NCBI GenBank assembly: GCA_950295325.1
Contig: OX485807.1
Location: 33,264,440 to 33,328,439 of the forward strand
Length of the DNA: 64,000 bases
DNA from: Polytrichum commune
Lineage: Eukaryota > Streptophyta > Polytrichopsida > Polytrichales > Polytrichaceae
Direction of reading: 5' to 3'
This document shows positions 12,101-24,394 of the stretch, piece after piece. The notes under the pieces are model-generated. The model made no database searches and was not told the origin of the DNA. It saw nothing but the letters and a program-made list of their open reading frames with translations. A program made the translations under genes and the position numbers. Position 1 is the stretch's first letter, and every line of letters begins with the position of its first letter.

Positions 12101-14556
12101 ACTGATATTCTATCAACATCAGAGTTAACCTTATAGCATCAACATACACTCTTCTCTGCAATTATCTTCAGTTTAACTTCCAAGAAGAGAACCAATCAAC
12201 CTGTGATAAATCTACAGATCAAGAGACAGTTAGGCATTTGGACATGGGATGCAAGAGAATGCTATACCTGAGTGGTGATAGTGATCAATAAGCCCACAAA
12301 GAATGTGATCTTCCTCTTGTAAAAGGCCTTCACAATGGTCACAATGCCAATTGCATATGCGCCGCCAGCTCCAGAGTTTGCAAAGATGGTGATGAGGACA
12401 TGCTCCTTGACATTGAAGGGTCCAGGGTTCATAGTCCATTTCCAGTTGGTAAAAGGGACTCTATACTGTGTGGTTGGTAAAATTGCAGCCATAATACGCC
12501 CCAAAGGCAGGGCAGCAATTTGGGCAGATATTGCAGTGATGGTAAGCGGCTCAGATCGATACGAGAAGAATTGGTTGAGGAAGGCCAGAATTGCACATGA
12601 TAAGATACCCAATGTCCACATCCGGAATGTGTACACTGGGGTTGATGGATCATCTCGGGTGGAAACTGTAAGAGCCACTTGCTCAATTGGAGATTGATCA
12701 GGAACGGCTTCTTCCCCATCGAGGCACCTCAATTTGTGGTCGTCAGATGCGTACTCTGAAGAATTGTCTGCACCATGATGACCATATCAGTTATCCCAGT
12801 TCTTTGATGTCTCAGTCTCACACATTACGTTTGTCATTGACCACATGGAGATATTTGACACAACTGAAAATGAAATACCAAGAGAAACCTCAACCACCCT
12901 GGCACAAGGAAATTAAGACATGGATTCCCAGGGTGTAACTCTATGCAGAAAACCAGGTTGCATCATCTTCTTCCACATGAGTGTGCAAGTCATCTTTTGA
13001 CATCCATACACTGGAAATTTGGATGCACCTTGTCTAAATTGTTACTTGTACTTGAGCATATCAATCCCAGTTTATCGATGCCTCACATTCCGTTGACCAC
13101 ATGGAGAGATTTGACACAACTGAAAATGAAATTCGAAGAGAAACCCCAACCACCCTGGCAAAAGGAAATTAAGATGTGGTTCCCCAAGAGCAACTCTATA
13201 AAGAAGAAAAAAGTTGCATCGTCTTCTTCGGCATGAGCGGTGAAAAATTATCTTTTGATGCTCCTTGTACATATTGCTAGTTGTACTTGACCATATCCAT
13301 CCCAGTTTCTTGATGCCACACATTACGTTGACAACATGGAGAGGTTTGACACAACTAAAACTGAAATTCGAAGAGGATCCCCAACCACCCTGGCACAAGG
13401 AAATTAAGATGTGGTTTTCCAAGGTGCAACTCTATGCAGAAAACCAGGTTGCGTCATCTTCTTTCACATAAGTGGTGAAATCATTCTCTTGACATCCATA
13501 GGCTGGATACTTTGAGTCACCTTGTACATATTGTTACTTGTACTGCATTTTCTACAAAGAGTGGGTGGTGTCGGGGTGGTCCAACGGTTTGACAATATGG
13601 AGGGTATGCCATGCCAGGAGGCAGTTTGCAAAATGTAGCAGGAGAGGAATTAGACCAGTGGGAACTTGGTGTGACCGTTACGCTGCAGCGGTTGATTGGT
13701 TACCATGCCGCAAACAGAATTGGGTTTCGGATGTGGAGGGTGGTCAGCATGAAGAGGGACCACCTTCGTAGCTTTTGGGGATCAACTCCACCATAGCTTT
13801 TGGATGTCGAAGCAACGACATCCCCTCTTCACTGTCTGCACAGTGGTGCCATGCCCTAGAGATCATAGGGGGGCCATGGCATGTATTAATGTTCCCCGAA
13901 CGGTTTCCAAGATGTGATGAACCTTCAATGACCTCCCCTCATATGCAGGCTCTTCTTGGCAACTTCTGAAGTAAGGAATCCCCTCAACATCTAAAAATAT
14001 CACGCAAATCCACAGGTCTATTTGCCCATCCTTTGTCCATACTCTCTATCTCTCTCTACATGACATTCAATGGCAAAGTGCAGACTACTCAATGTTCAGA
14101 TTTTGCACAAAGTCCTCCCATTCAAATAATTCGTTTCTCGACATTCTGATCTTAATCACTGCTTACCTCCTGTCGTTTCTTGGGCACCCAACTAAATCCG
14201 GAAAGAGCTTTCAGAAGGTCAGGTAGAATATACTACAGATTCATGGACATTAGAAGGTTTGGCCCGGTTTCGCCTTTCTTCTGGAAGAAGGCAAGAAGAA
14301 GAAATAAGAGATGAATAAGAAGAGATGTTGAAGATGATGATGATGATGACGACGACGATGATGGAAAGAAGCTTCGGTTTGAGCAGAAACCTTTGAGTTT
14401 CAATGTAGGCTCGTCGTTAGTAGCTTCTTGGTGGTTGTTACCATGGCCATTGCCTATGCCATTGTCATGGTAAATGTTGTTTCGGTGGTCATTTGGAGCC
14501 CCTTGCAATGCAGAAGAATCTGGGACTGTCATGGCATCCACTTCCTGCGGGGCCAT
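9132..14556 (-). CDS. Oligopeptide transporter, OPT family (PT clade), 7 exons
   Basis: Coding order: 14556-14391, 12767-12268, 12049-11952, 11635-11066, 10866-10614, 10398-10216, 9746-9132. Total 2385 nt, 794 aa, GT-AG introns. OPT proteins are proton-coupled plasma-membrane carriers of small peptides, glutathione-type compounds or metal chelates; the substrate here cannot be told. After a hydrophilic, Asn/His/Asp-rich N terminus (about 1-80), the family blocks follow in order: [34 protein letters not shown] (169-173), [54 protein letters not shown] (530-539), the KIPPR-type motif (580-584, here KIPPC), [28 protein letters not shown] and [16 protein letters not shown]. About 16 hydrophobic segments are expected. 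Exon 1 is the weakest part: it joins in phase through an AAAG|GTTTCT donor after a 1.6-kb intron, and its N-terminal sequence is not conserved. Confidence 0.94.
12800..13540. repeat. Three-copy tandem repeat (about 235-256 bp units) inside OPT intron 1
   Basis: The phrase 'atggaga..tttgacacaact' recurs at about 12845, 13101 and 13336, giving steps of 256 and 235 bp. Each unit also contains 'ccaaccaccctggcacaagg', 'ttaagatgtgg' and 'gttgcatcatcttcttc' in the same order. The units have diverged by substitutions and small indels. They sit upstream of the second coding exon, within the long first intron, and read as non-coding. Confidence 0.85.
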
Positions 14557-15865
14557 GGTGGTGGTTGTTGTTGTTTCTTCACTACCGACCTACAAAGACT
14601 ACAACAAAACTGTGATGATATTACTCCTTCCTCGGTAACCGCCCTTGGCCTCCCTATCCCTATCTCAAGTATCCTACTGCTGCAATAAGTTCTTGGGAGG
14701 GCAACCGTCAAAACATGACAACATCATCACCCAAACTCGGCCAAATGCCTTCAAACCCGATCTCTGCATGTCTTAAGATTCAGAAACTTGCAGCAACAAT
14801 ATTCTTCACACTCTATATTCCACATGCCTAACCCTCATGGCGCCGTGCCAGACGCTCGCTATTCCAAGAAAGCGGCTACCAACACATATATCTCATGTAG
14901 GAAGACTACTGTTTTTCGAACTCTGAGAGAGTTGAAACATCTGTGCAAACAAGTAATGACGCCGTACCACGACTCGAAGGTAAGGACGTGAGGTCCACCA
15001 ACATCAATAGTGTGTGTGCGTCTGTATAAGAAATTTGTAGCATTGAAAGCGACCGGTGGGGTGCGTCAGGACAGTGATTTTGTTATGGAAGTTGTGGTGG
15101 AAGGGTTATCTGCTCCGGTCCCTGCCTACCATGAACATACAGTGTGTGTTTATTATTGAGTTCTTTACCGTCACTGTGGATTGACAGAGCTGCTGTATGT
15201 AGTACACAGGATTTCTTTACTCCTCAGCCGCAGAGTACCATGACTCCACTCTCCACATCATCCTTCTTCCTCTCTGCGACCTTGTGATTGAAACTTACAC
15301 TGATGCTCTCCTCCCATTTGAAACTAATTAAACAAGATTTCTACTTAAGTGACTCATACTCCCTGCCATAAGACAATGCTGCGCATAAGTTGGCAATGCC
15401 ATAAGGAGAGAAATATTACACTCGGATTAAGGCCATCGGGTGAAGAGTCCAGCTTTCTCAAGTACTTGCCAAATTGCTTCACGACACTGTCAGCCCCACG
15501 GAGAAGGTCAACATACGGCAGATGCAATGTTCACACCAACACCGACCAACAAGCAAAACCTTATCATTGTACCCAAGGCGGTCCGACATAACCCATCATG
15601 CCACATTTACTCTCTCGCCCCAAGTAACTTTTGGTGATAAATGAGCACCGAGGTCTCATTATGCTTGCAGGAGTGAAGAATTCAAACCAGCCCATTTCCT
15701 TACTCTCCGACCCTCACACATTGCACAATAGAAATGGAAAGAATAATGCCAAAGACTTATAGAGTCTCTGATCTCTCCCGAAGTATGCATCAACAACATT
15801 GCGACATTGTTCCCACATTGCCATCCCGCCATATAATGTCCCTTTCGCTACCCAACTTGCAAACC
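14557..15865 (-). promoter_or_regulatory. OPT upstream region: probable 5' leader and promoter
   Basis: This is upstream of the minus-strand OPT start. 14557-15000 has mixed composition without repeats and may contain the leader. 15000-15860 shows no protein family in any frame. No TATA box or start site can be placed firmly. Confidence 0.35.
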
Positions 15866-16336
15866 ACTACCCACAATGCCATGCGTGCTTTGGTGAGTGG
15901 AAAATTTTCTAAGTTGGACATGTGTTATTTGTATACCTTTCTTTCTACTCCCACTTCTTGTAGGATATGAAACACGCAATGAGTGCAAAATGATAAGTAG
16001 ATGAAACCTCTAGGGGGTGCACTCAATGTACATATTCAAAATTATGTAAGTGGAAAACAATGCTAATGCTTCCCTATTGACATCTATCAAAGTCAATGTA
16101 TTGTAAGTATATTGGGATAGCATCTCATTACTTGCAATACATTTAATTGACAAACACGTTCGATCAAAAGGAATGAGAGTGGAATTCAAAACTTGCATGG
16201 ACCTCATAAGAATTTTGTCCCAATCTCATAAATTCAGTACCAAAATGAAAGATTTTCATGTCCACTAAGTGGTCGTAAAGGTCCCCTAAAATTCTAACTA
16301 TTGAACCTAGAACAATTAGCATATTTTGAGTACGTA
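15866..16336 (+). repeat. Direct duplication, copy 1 (about 470 bp)
   Basis: This segment, from 'accactacccacaatg' to 'gagtacgta', is repeated in the same orientation at 17881-18357, with roughly nine in ten positions shared by eye. It is non-coding. The ends do not show TG...CA, so an LTR pair is not supported. The copies are separated by about 1.5 kb containing AT-rich and then GC-rich low-complexity DNA. Confidence 0.85.
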
Positions 16337-16439
16337 TTCCTTGCACTTCGTGGCTTCCACACATGTGCCTTAGCCACTAAATCATCACATCACACATCAT
16401 ATATAAGAAGCGCTTCAAACCTTTCTAGACTAAGGCCAC

Positions 16440-16690
16440 AATTTACTCTCTACTACCTACTATTTATTATATATAATTTACTATCTTCCTTTTACTATTT
16501 ACTATTTACTGTATATTATTAGTATTTACTCTCTACTATTTAGTATTTAGTATTCAATTTTCTATTTGATGTACAATATTTTCCTACTTATATTCTAATA
16601 TTCATCATTTATTATTTACTGGTTTGAATATAATTTATAATATTATAATATTTAGTGTATGTTATTTAGTGTATACTACGTTACCCTTTA
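16440..16690. repeat. AT-rich low-complexity block (TACTATTTA-like words)
   Basis: Overlapping variants of TTTACTATTTAC, TATTTAGTATT and TAATATTTAG fill this block without a fixed period. It abuts the GC-rich minisatellite at 16725, so composition changes sharply within a few tens of bases. Confidence 0.7.
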
Positions 16691-16724
16691 ATATTTAGAG
16701 GTAAAGTGGGGAATAAAATTACTA

Positions 16725-17092
16725 GCGCCCGTCCGCCCTCCCGTCCGCCCCGGTTCCCCCCCGTTCCCCGTACCCTAACCCCGCTCCCTTAGCCCATTAA
16801 CATGTTCCCTAACCCGTTCCCTACGTTCCCTCCCGTCCGACCCCCCCGTCCGACCTTTTCCCGTCCGACCCTCCCGTCCGACCCTCCCCCCCCGTCCGAC
16901 CCCCCCGTCCGACCTTTTCCCGTCCGACCCTCCCGTCCAACCCTCCCCCCCGTCCGACCCCCCCACCCGACCCTCCCACCCGACCGATTTCCCCCCCCCC
17001 CCCCCCCCCCCGTCCGACCCCACGTTCCCCCGCGTTCCCACACGTCCGCCCGCGCTCCCCACCCGTTCCCCCCGTCCGACCTACACCCTCCT
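16725..17092. repeat. GC-rich minisatellite built on CCCGTCCGACC
   Basis: Irregular tandem copies of CCCGTCCGACC, with C-runs of varying length (one of about 20 C near 16990-17010), make up about 370 bp. The edges grade into CCCGTTCCC and CCGTCCGCC. The strand is almost free of G except in the CCGTCCG core. Frames across it are open only because of composition and should not be read as genes. Confidence 0.9.
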
Positions 17093-17387
17093 TAGTAATA
17101 TTTTATTACTTTGATTTTAACAAAATGGTAAACACAATGGCAAAATGGTTTACATGCCAAGGGAAATATGCACATCCACGTCGGCATTTTTTGCCACATA
17201 GGACGCCACCTTGGCAAGAAGGTAAGTATTTTACCCACCCTACTAGGTTGACCCTAGTTTGACCCTACGAGGAGCCTATTGTGTCATGACGGAGGGGTCC
17301 GACCCGACATGACGCGTCATGACGGCACGACCCCATCATGACGTCGCGATAGACAACCCTGACTGATTGTAAACCGTCATATAGTGT

Positions 17388-17640
17388 CACCAACACTAAA
17401 TGTTAACCCGACACTATTTGTTGTTCCTTGTAAGAATTTTGGGGGATTACAGATTTAGAGTTTTGCAATTACTGCCATTTACCAAGTGATTTTTCCATCC
17501 ATAATTCAATTATCCATGACAATAGTTCATCACAAGTTGCTGACAACAAGAGAAGGTAGGGTTTTGGCCAATGCATGAACTCATCCATCTATCATGACAA
17601 TATTTGTACACTTATTCATAAGAAGTGTCATCCAAAAGGT
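17388..17640 (-). repeat. Inverted repeat pair, copy 1 (about 255 bp)
   Basis: This segment matches the reverse complement of 24395-24650, with shared words such as 'ggatgacacttcttatga', 'aaaaccctaccttctcttg', 'ttgtcagcaacttg' and 'tagtgttggtgacacta'. Each copy borders a palindrome built on ACACTAAATAT, linking this family to the TIR elements found elsewhere in the window. Confidence 0.85.
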
Positions 17641-17667
17641 TACCATAGTGACACTAAATACCATATG

Positions 17668-17690
17668 ACACTAAATATCATATTTAGTGA
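17668..17690. repeat. Near-perfect palindrome ACACTAAATAT / ATATTTAGTG(A)
   Basis: ACACTAAATAT is followed by one base and then its complement, failing only at the last position. Immediately downstream is a (TA)n run at 17691-17710. The same palindrome marks the ends of the TIR elements at 39428-39650 and 62842-63249. Confidence 0.8.
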
Positions 17691-17880
17691 TATATATATA
17701 TATATATATAGTAGCCATGGTGGCATTCATCATTGAAGTAATTTCTATGCTATATTATAACTTGGATAAAACCTCATAATTAATTCTTTTATTTCTAAAT
17801 ATAACCCCATGAGCATATGCCTAATTTGTCTCTTGATTGTCATCACATTGATATTATTCATTCCGCTTACTATAATATCA

Positions 17881-18357
17881 ACCAATACCCACAATGTCAT
17901 GCGTTCTTTGGTGAGTGGAAAATTTCCTAAGTTCAACGTGTGTTATTTTTATACTTTTCTTTCTACACCCACTTCTTGTAGGATATGAAACACACAATGA
18001 GTGCAAAATGATAAGTAGATGGAACCTGTAGGGGGTGCAATCAATGTAGATATTCAAAATTATGTAAGTGGAAAATAATGCTAATGGTTCCCTATTGACA
18101 TTTACCAAAGTCAATTTAGGGTAAGTATATTGGGATAGCTTCTCATTACTTGCAATACTTTCAATTGACAAACACATTCGATCAAAAGGAGTGAACGTGG
18201 ATTTCCAAACTTGCATGGACCTCATAAGAATTTTGTCCCAATATTATAAATTCATTACCAAAATGAAAGATTTTCATGTCCACTAAGTGGTCGTAAAGGC
18301 CCCCCTACTAACATTCTAACTATTGAACCTAGAATAATTACCATAATTTGAGTACGT
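17881..18357 (+). repeat. Direct duplication, copy 2 (about 470 bp)
   Basis: Second copy of 15866-16336 in the same orientation. Differences are scattered single-base changes and a small insertion near 18300 ('cccctact'), so the duplication is not very recent. Confidence 0.85.
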
Positions 18358-18939
18358 AGTCCAATCTCTTTCAAACATGTGTCGTTTCATTGTCCGTTCT
18401 TAGATCCATACGTAACCACATACACTTGAACATAGGTGTCCACACCACGTTTGATGTAGGCCCATCTACTTTAAATGGCTGGGCACTTAGTGTATTTTGT
18501 GGCATACTTGTGCATTAAGAGAGCATTTTTTTTTGTTGGGGGGGGGGGGGGTATTACGTACATGATCCTTATTTGAACGCACCCTACTGTTATAAAACAC
18601 GTCACTCTTTGTCAATTTTATTGACTTCATTATTAAATTATAGGGAGTATGAATTCATAACACGCTATTTTTGTTAGAAGACTATCGTGGGGATGGACTA
18701 TTTTTGACCTACGTCAAATTTCAAGTTTTAACTTAGTGTGGACCACATTACTTAGAAAATTAATGTGGGTAACTTTTATTTTATGGTACTTTTGTTTTAT
18801 AACTGATACGTAATACGTTGGTTGGAAGTCTTCGTTAAAACTTAGGGATAAACTTGGGATCTTAGACCCCCATCATTTCCACCTTGACTAAAAAATTTAG
18901 TATGGCCATATTAATTATCTCCACGCTAATTTTCTAAGG
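18358..18939. other. Intergenic, no gene
   Basis: AT-rich sequence with a G-run of about 14 at 18538-18551. No coding frame, RNA gene or terminal repeat is supported. Confidence 0.5.
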
Positions 18940-19907
18940 ACACTAATCGGAATACCGTAGTTTAATACCAGGTTCGGCACAAAATAATTCTAAAAATAGA
19001 TGCCTAAAATTTTGGAATATTATTATCATTTTTTGCCGAATATAAAATTAATTATTTTTCAAAATTGCCAAAAAGTTATAAATTTTTACTTCTCACTAGA
19101 GTTTTACTTACAGTGGAAGCATATGTGAATTTTGAAGAAGAGAAGGTGCTCCTTTTGTAATCAAGCTCACTTACATTAGTCCACAAAGAATATGGGTTAA
19201 GAAGTAGCAAGACTCTAGGTGAGGCTTTTCAAATGTGTTGTACACAAATTTTTGGAGTCCAATTGAGCATAGAAGATGAAGTTTTATAGACTTTTGTCCA
19301 GCTAACAAAAGTTGAGAAATCAATCCTTCTTCCACCTCCAACAAGTTTTGTGTCAAAATAAGTCTTTATGCAAAAGATATGGACAAAACATTGCAGCCGT
19401 GTAAAGATCAAAAAATTAAAAATGCGTTCATAACAGTTTTTTGGAGCTCATTTGTGCATAGAAGATCAACTTTTTTGGAATTTTGTTGGTCTAAGAAAAG
19501 TTTAGAAATCAAGTAATCTTTCACCTCCAACAAAGTTTATGTCATTTGAAGACTCTGTGCAAAAGTTATGCGTGTTATAAAAATGAAGTCTAACTAGGTG
19601 CTTCACCTCAAAGTTTACATATCCCATATGCATTGTTGAACACAACTCCACTCTACTTGCATAAAACACAGAGCATTCTCAACTCTTCACTCACATCTTA
19701 CTTGTCATTTAATGCAAGAGAGATGTGGAAGATATAAGCTTAAATAGAAAATTAAAAATGAATTTAAGCTGAATTTTAAAAATTAAAAGAGAAAATTGCC
19801 TAAAATATGAATATAGTATTTTTAGGTGCCGAACCTACTTTTGGAACTTCAATTAAATATTAGGCAGCAAGTTGCCGAACCTGCTAGTAAACTACGGTAT
19901 TTAGTGT
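18940..19907. mobile_element. Decayed TIR element of about 970 bp, non-coding
   Basis: The left end (ACACTAAT, then TACCGTAGTTTA and CAGGTTCGGCA) is the reverse complement of the right end (TGCCGAACCTG, TAAACTACGGTA, TTTAGTGT), with a few mismatches. GGTTCGGCAC/GTGCCGAACC also recurs at 19827. Inside, a block of about 180 bp is repeated in tandem in diverged form (about 19240-19400 and 19430-19590; shared words 'gcatagaagat', 'cacctccaaca', 'gcaaaag'). No transposase is present. Superfamily is uncertain. Confidence 0.65.
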
Positions 19908-20993
19908 ACTAGGTAATTAACAACAAACAAGGTAATATTTGATTGCACCAAGCACTTGTGTCATAATTTCATTGTACTAGAGAGGGACTAGAGATCATGT
20001 GTAAAGACAAGTTCTTGCTCTATTGACTTGGAACATTGTCCTCCACATGCGGAATGAAAGGTGGGGTTGCAAAGGTTGCATGAGCTTGTTCTTGCAATGA
20101 GTTGGTAACATTGAGTGAACACCGCATACTTTATTGGTCATGATCGGATTGAGGTAGCCAACCCATTTTCGACTAGTTAAGCAATTTAGCATCTATGCGG
20201 ATAGGTATAATCATAAGAACAAGAAACATTCCATGTAGAGAAATAATAATGAGAAATAATTCAATTTTGTAAATGTTTTACAAGAACCAAATTACTATGA
20301 ATATCCTCTCCGACCTATACTCATGACATAAGCTATCCTACTTCCGATCATTGATCAATTACAAAACTAAGTTCTAACACTTGATTTTCATAATTGATAA
20401 TCATGGTACCTAAATATGCTTGTAATTTGAATCCTAGTTGTCAATTTAGCCACTGACATTTAGGTTTTCATGTGCCTGAGCCATGGTTGGTTGAACAATG
20501 AACCGTCTTGGTTGTTAAGTACATCAAAATATATTTCCATGGCTAGATTCTAGACCAAACACTTGTTGCATGCCCTTAGTACAACACCCTTGGATAGTCA
20601 AGGTTCATTGATGCCATAATCCATAGTCCGCCAAGAGCCTAAGGCTAGTGTAAATGCAACCTACAAAATTTGTGACTTAGCCTATAAAATTTTGAAAGTG
20701 TAGGACAAAGAGCCTATGGACAATTTAAAAACATAGGATATCAACCTATTTGATAAAAAACATGTAGGAAATTTTGCCTACAAAGTTTTTAAAAGAGAGG
20801 ATTTTAGCCATTCATCCTTCTTCAAATTGGGAAATTAGTTGACCTAAGTACATATCTTTAGGCTAATACTCGGGGCTCTTGGGTGGCACATAGACAGATA
20901 TCAATAATAGCCCTAACTCCCTTCCCGCCAATCTTTACAAATACCATTCATCACAACTCCTCTCTCATCAGCTCCTCTCTCTCTCTCTGTGAA

Positions 20994-21025
<32 letters not shown>

Positions 21026-21053
21026 AAGCTTGAGTTCTTATGGAGTTGTGCAG
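19908..21053. other. Intergenic flank of the hAT-like remnant
   Basis: AT-rich. From 20640 to 20830 the words CCTACAAAATTT and TAGGA recur, and similar words appear on the far side of the transposase remnant at 21700-21850, so both may be parts of one decayed element. A (CT)n run occupies 20970-21027. No firm termini were identified. Confidence 0.35.
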
Positions 21054-21557
21054 TTGGATTTGCTTCTGAAACATTATGGAGAAGAAAAGCGTATTGGGGG
21101 CACAACATATCCCCCATTGGTAAATGTTGTAGCTTGTAAGCAAGAATTCTTTGCTTTCAAAGTGCAAGGTAGTTGTGAATGGAGTGATCGTACCTTCGAG
21201 GATTTGTGGACATCTATAAGTTGGAGTCCTTCTTTGAAACTGAAATTTCCTAACCTACTAACGCTTGTCGACATTGCAAGATGCCAATGTATTAGTACTG
21301 CTACTTGTGAGAGAGCTTTCTCTGTGCAGAATAACATCAAGCAGAAAAAAAGGAATCGAATGACAACAACACACTTGGATAGTGTGATGCGGGTGGCGAT
21401 TGAAGGACCAACCAAAAATTTTGAGTTTATTTTGGAGGAAGCTATATCTTTGTGGAAGGATTCAAGAAAGTTTCGATTCTTGTTTACTAATCCTGAGAAT
21501 TATCTTGCAGGAAGAGTAGAGGTTGAATCAAAAGATGGTGAGGACTTTCACCCTTAA
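21054..21557 (+). pseudogene. hAT transposase C-terminal (dimerisation domain) remnant
   Basis: An uninterrupted frame of about 165 codons ends at TAA 21555-21557. It reads LLLKHYGEEK, then FPNLLTLVDIARC, then STATCERAFSVQNNIKQKKR and LDSVMRVAIEGP. This is the order and wording of the hAT C-terminal dimerisation region found in plant hAT transposases and in domesticated ZNF862-like proteins. The BED zinc finger and DDE part are missing upstream, where a CT microsatellite and stop codons lie. The frame is clean to its stop, which could mean a young fragment or a domesticated terminal exon. A pseudogene fragment is the safer reading. Confidence 0.75.
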
Positions 21558-21611
21558 ACTCATTTGAATTTTAGCAACCTTTCATTATAATCAACTCTTT
21601 AAAAAGAGTTG

Positions 21612-21680
21612 GTTAATCCTTGGCCTTCAAACGTGGTGAAGGGCTTAGCCAGGTTCAATTCCTGCCAAGGATACCACTTA
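21612..21680 (+). mobile_element. tRNA-derived SINE-like head
   Basis: ATCCTTGG at the start pairs with CCAAGGAT near 21667, and GGTTCAATTCC at about 21653 fits the Pol III box B consensus. Box A is only approximate. The interval is too short for a tRNA. A related head lies on the minus strand near 28590-28665. Confidence 0.4.
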
Positions 21681-21689
21681 GTACTCAAA

Positions 21690-24394
21690 TTTTGAATTTA
21701 AAGCCTACAACATTAAAAGATATGAAGGATTTTAACCTACTAAAAATTAGTTTTGAAGGCAATTGGCGGGTAACTTAAAAACTCAAAAGGTTTTCAACTT
21801 ACAAAAATTTGATATTGTAGGATGCAACCTATGCCATGAGGGAAATAGCCTATGCCCCTTTAAAGAGGTAGGCAATTAACCTCAATAACTTCAAAAACTT
21901 TTCGGACACTGCCATAATCCCTAAAACTTAGTTGAGTTTCCATTTGAGTCCCATGATGGACAGAGGATATATACCCTCTAACTTCTCTAATATCATGCAT
22001 GTGGCAACCAAAGTGCATTTGATATTAAGGAATATATAGTGTTAACATGGATGCGTGATAATTGAGCATTAGTGTAGCATGTGACAATATGGAATAACAC
22101 AAAGTTAACATTACAATAACAGTAATTATGGTAATGATGACAACATGATGTGTGCTAACGTGTGGTTTGAATTCTTTTGTGGATTGTTTTAATGTCATAA
22201 CCCATAATATATGGCATGGAAATATGACAACGAGGAGGGAGATCTAAACTGAGCCAATCCGTCCCCTAGGGTTTTAGTCCAGGGGGCGGACTCTTCATTG
22301 GAAACCAAAATGACGTATGTGGGTCATTATGAAATTAAACCCCATATAGACGAGAAGTTTATTGAGAAAAACAAATTTATACACACTAACGGCATGCTAG
22401 AAAATGGACAAATGCATTTGTACTAAGCTTTTCAATTTTATGTGATAAATGCCTCCATTGCATATACAAACTACAAATCATGAATTATATAATCGTTTAT
22501 CACTTATATAATCCACTTTCAATTTCCAATGAGAAAGTAATTTTCACCCATATCATGTAAGTCCACAATTGCATCAAATAAACAAAGGCGAGAGCACAAT
22601 TACTTAGTCACAATCCAAAGAGAAAAAAATCTGAAGGGAGCTCATGAGTGCTCCAAAAGCCCTCTAGTTTGTAAAACCTAGAACCCAAATACAATCCCTA
22701 ACAAGAATAGACAAGATAGTCATCGAGCACTACAATCATATGACAACAGTGGATGAGAACGTGGTTTGGTAGAATCTAACACATCTACTGTCAATGGATT
22801 TTCTAAACCTTAGGGACCCCTTTTGTACATGTACCTTTACTTCAAATTTCTTCATAGCCTATATGTATACATTCTAAATGTATACACTAGAGAAAATAAC
22901 TACCTCTCCCTTGTGTATACTATGTACATTAGTGCCTCAAATAATACCCCTTCCTACACTCATGATAGTTTGTATGTTCATATGAAGAGTCCACCCCCAT
23001 GGGTTTTAGGATATAAGAGAGGGAGTGACATTATGGAGGTCAGGGTGTACTTAAAATATGCACTTTGAAATCAAAATAGATGTAATTAGAGAGAAAACGT
23101 GGAATTCGAGCCTTTTTGTGATTACCATTGGGATGAGAGGTTCACTATGCAATACATGAGCACACACTAAAATAGAATTAAAGACTTACAAATTTCATCT
23201 CTACAAATTAAAATTTGAAAGAAAAATATCCACTAATTTTAGATGAAAGATCTTACTTTCTCATTGTCGGCGGATGTTAACCCCCTCCCCCCCCCCCCCC
23301 CCCCCACCCACGAACTTTAAGGGGAGGGGTTCATGCTAGGATAAGGTTTTGGACCCGCAACCCGCAACCCCTCGGGTAGCCTTTGACAAAAATTTCAAAT
23401 TTTTTTGGAACTTGATTGAAAAATCGTTGTCCGTCCCGCCCGACTTCAAAAAATACTTGCTCTTGCATTCTTGAAAGGTTGCTTGTCCATGAAATCCATA
23501 TTGGGTGCACCTCACTTTTAAGGTCTAAAAGTCCAATATTTATATGTTCATTGCCACTTAGTAAAAAAAACAATTGACTAAGATTTCATTTCCGAAGGAA
23601 ACCATCAAAAAAGCATGTAATTAACTTGACTACTAAGAATATTATACACATACTATTTTTATTATTGTCTCCTCCTTTTGACAAGTATTCATACACGTTC
23701 AAAACTAATTGAGCCCAATTAAGAGTAATTAAGCATGCACAAGCACATGTTGAGAAGCCGGTACACGTGGTGGGAAAAACAAAACGCCTATGATATTCAT
23801 GTGGTGCACCTTTGTTCCTTACGGACAACTTGGTCCTTGTTCACATTGACGCAAAGCCAAAATGTTAGTCTTCCTTTTCTTTTCAACTATGCACATGGAT
23901 TTGTCTACATAATACCCTAACCCTTGCATTCGACAATGTTGAAATTGACTTTCCACATGACATTCTTTAGGGTTTCAACCGATGTGATGAAATCTTCGGA
24001 TATAGACATTCTTTGATATCAACCTAAGGAGAGGTACGTCGAACCACTCTCAAGTTGAAGAAGCAAGTGTGAAAAGGAGATTTTATGATACCCGTGAAGT
24101 GTTTGGGTCATTTGTCAATGCGGCCTTGTCGTATGTCGTGCCTTAGTAACGGCATGTCCATTAATGAGGGCGTAAGGTGTTTGACCCTCCTTTGCGGTGG
24201 TTGACTAGGCATGAGGAGGGCGGTGTCCGGAGTGGTTTTTGGGCACAATCCGTCAAGATCCTAGTGTTTCCAAGCCCAACCGGTTACACGTTGTGATTGT
24301 TCGGTTTTTCTATATTAATTTGAGGTATATTTCTATATATTCCTCTAAAACAACAGGTAATTTTCTTGAAACCTTGACCTTCAACCGGTCATTT
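21690..24394. other. Intergenic, no gene; one dispersed repeat and poly-C run
   Basis: 22276-22350 ('ggactcttcattggaaacc ... atgaaattaaacccc') matches the reverse complement of 63836-63915, so it is a dispersed repeat. A C-run of about 25 bases lies at 23281-23306. 24060-24300 has a more balanced composition but no recognisable protein. No RNA gene is visible. Confidence 0.4.

Noticed and set aside
16775-17095. Proline-rich or glycine-rich protein frames
   Set aside because: They run through the CCCGTCCGACC minisatellite on both strands and in several frames, so openness is due to composition.
15866-18357. LTR retrotransposon with two LTRs
   Set aside because: The direct repeats lack TG...CA ends, a primer-binding site and any gag/pol words between them.
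21612-21670. tRNA gene
   Set aside because: Acceptor-like pairing and a T-loop-like box B are present, but the interval is about 57 nt, too short for all arms, and no anticodon loop can be drawn.
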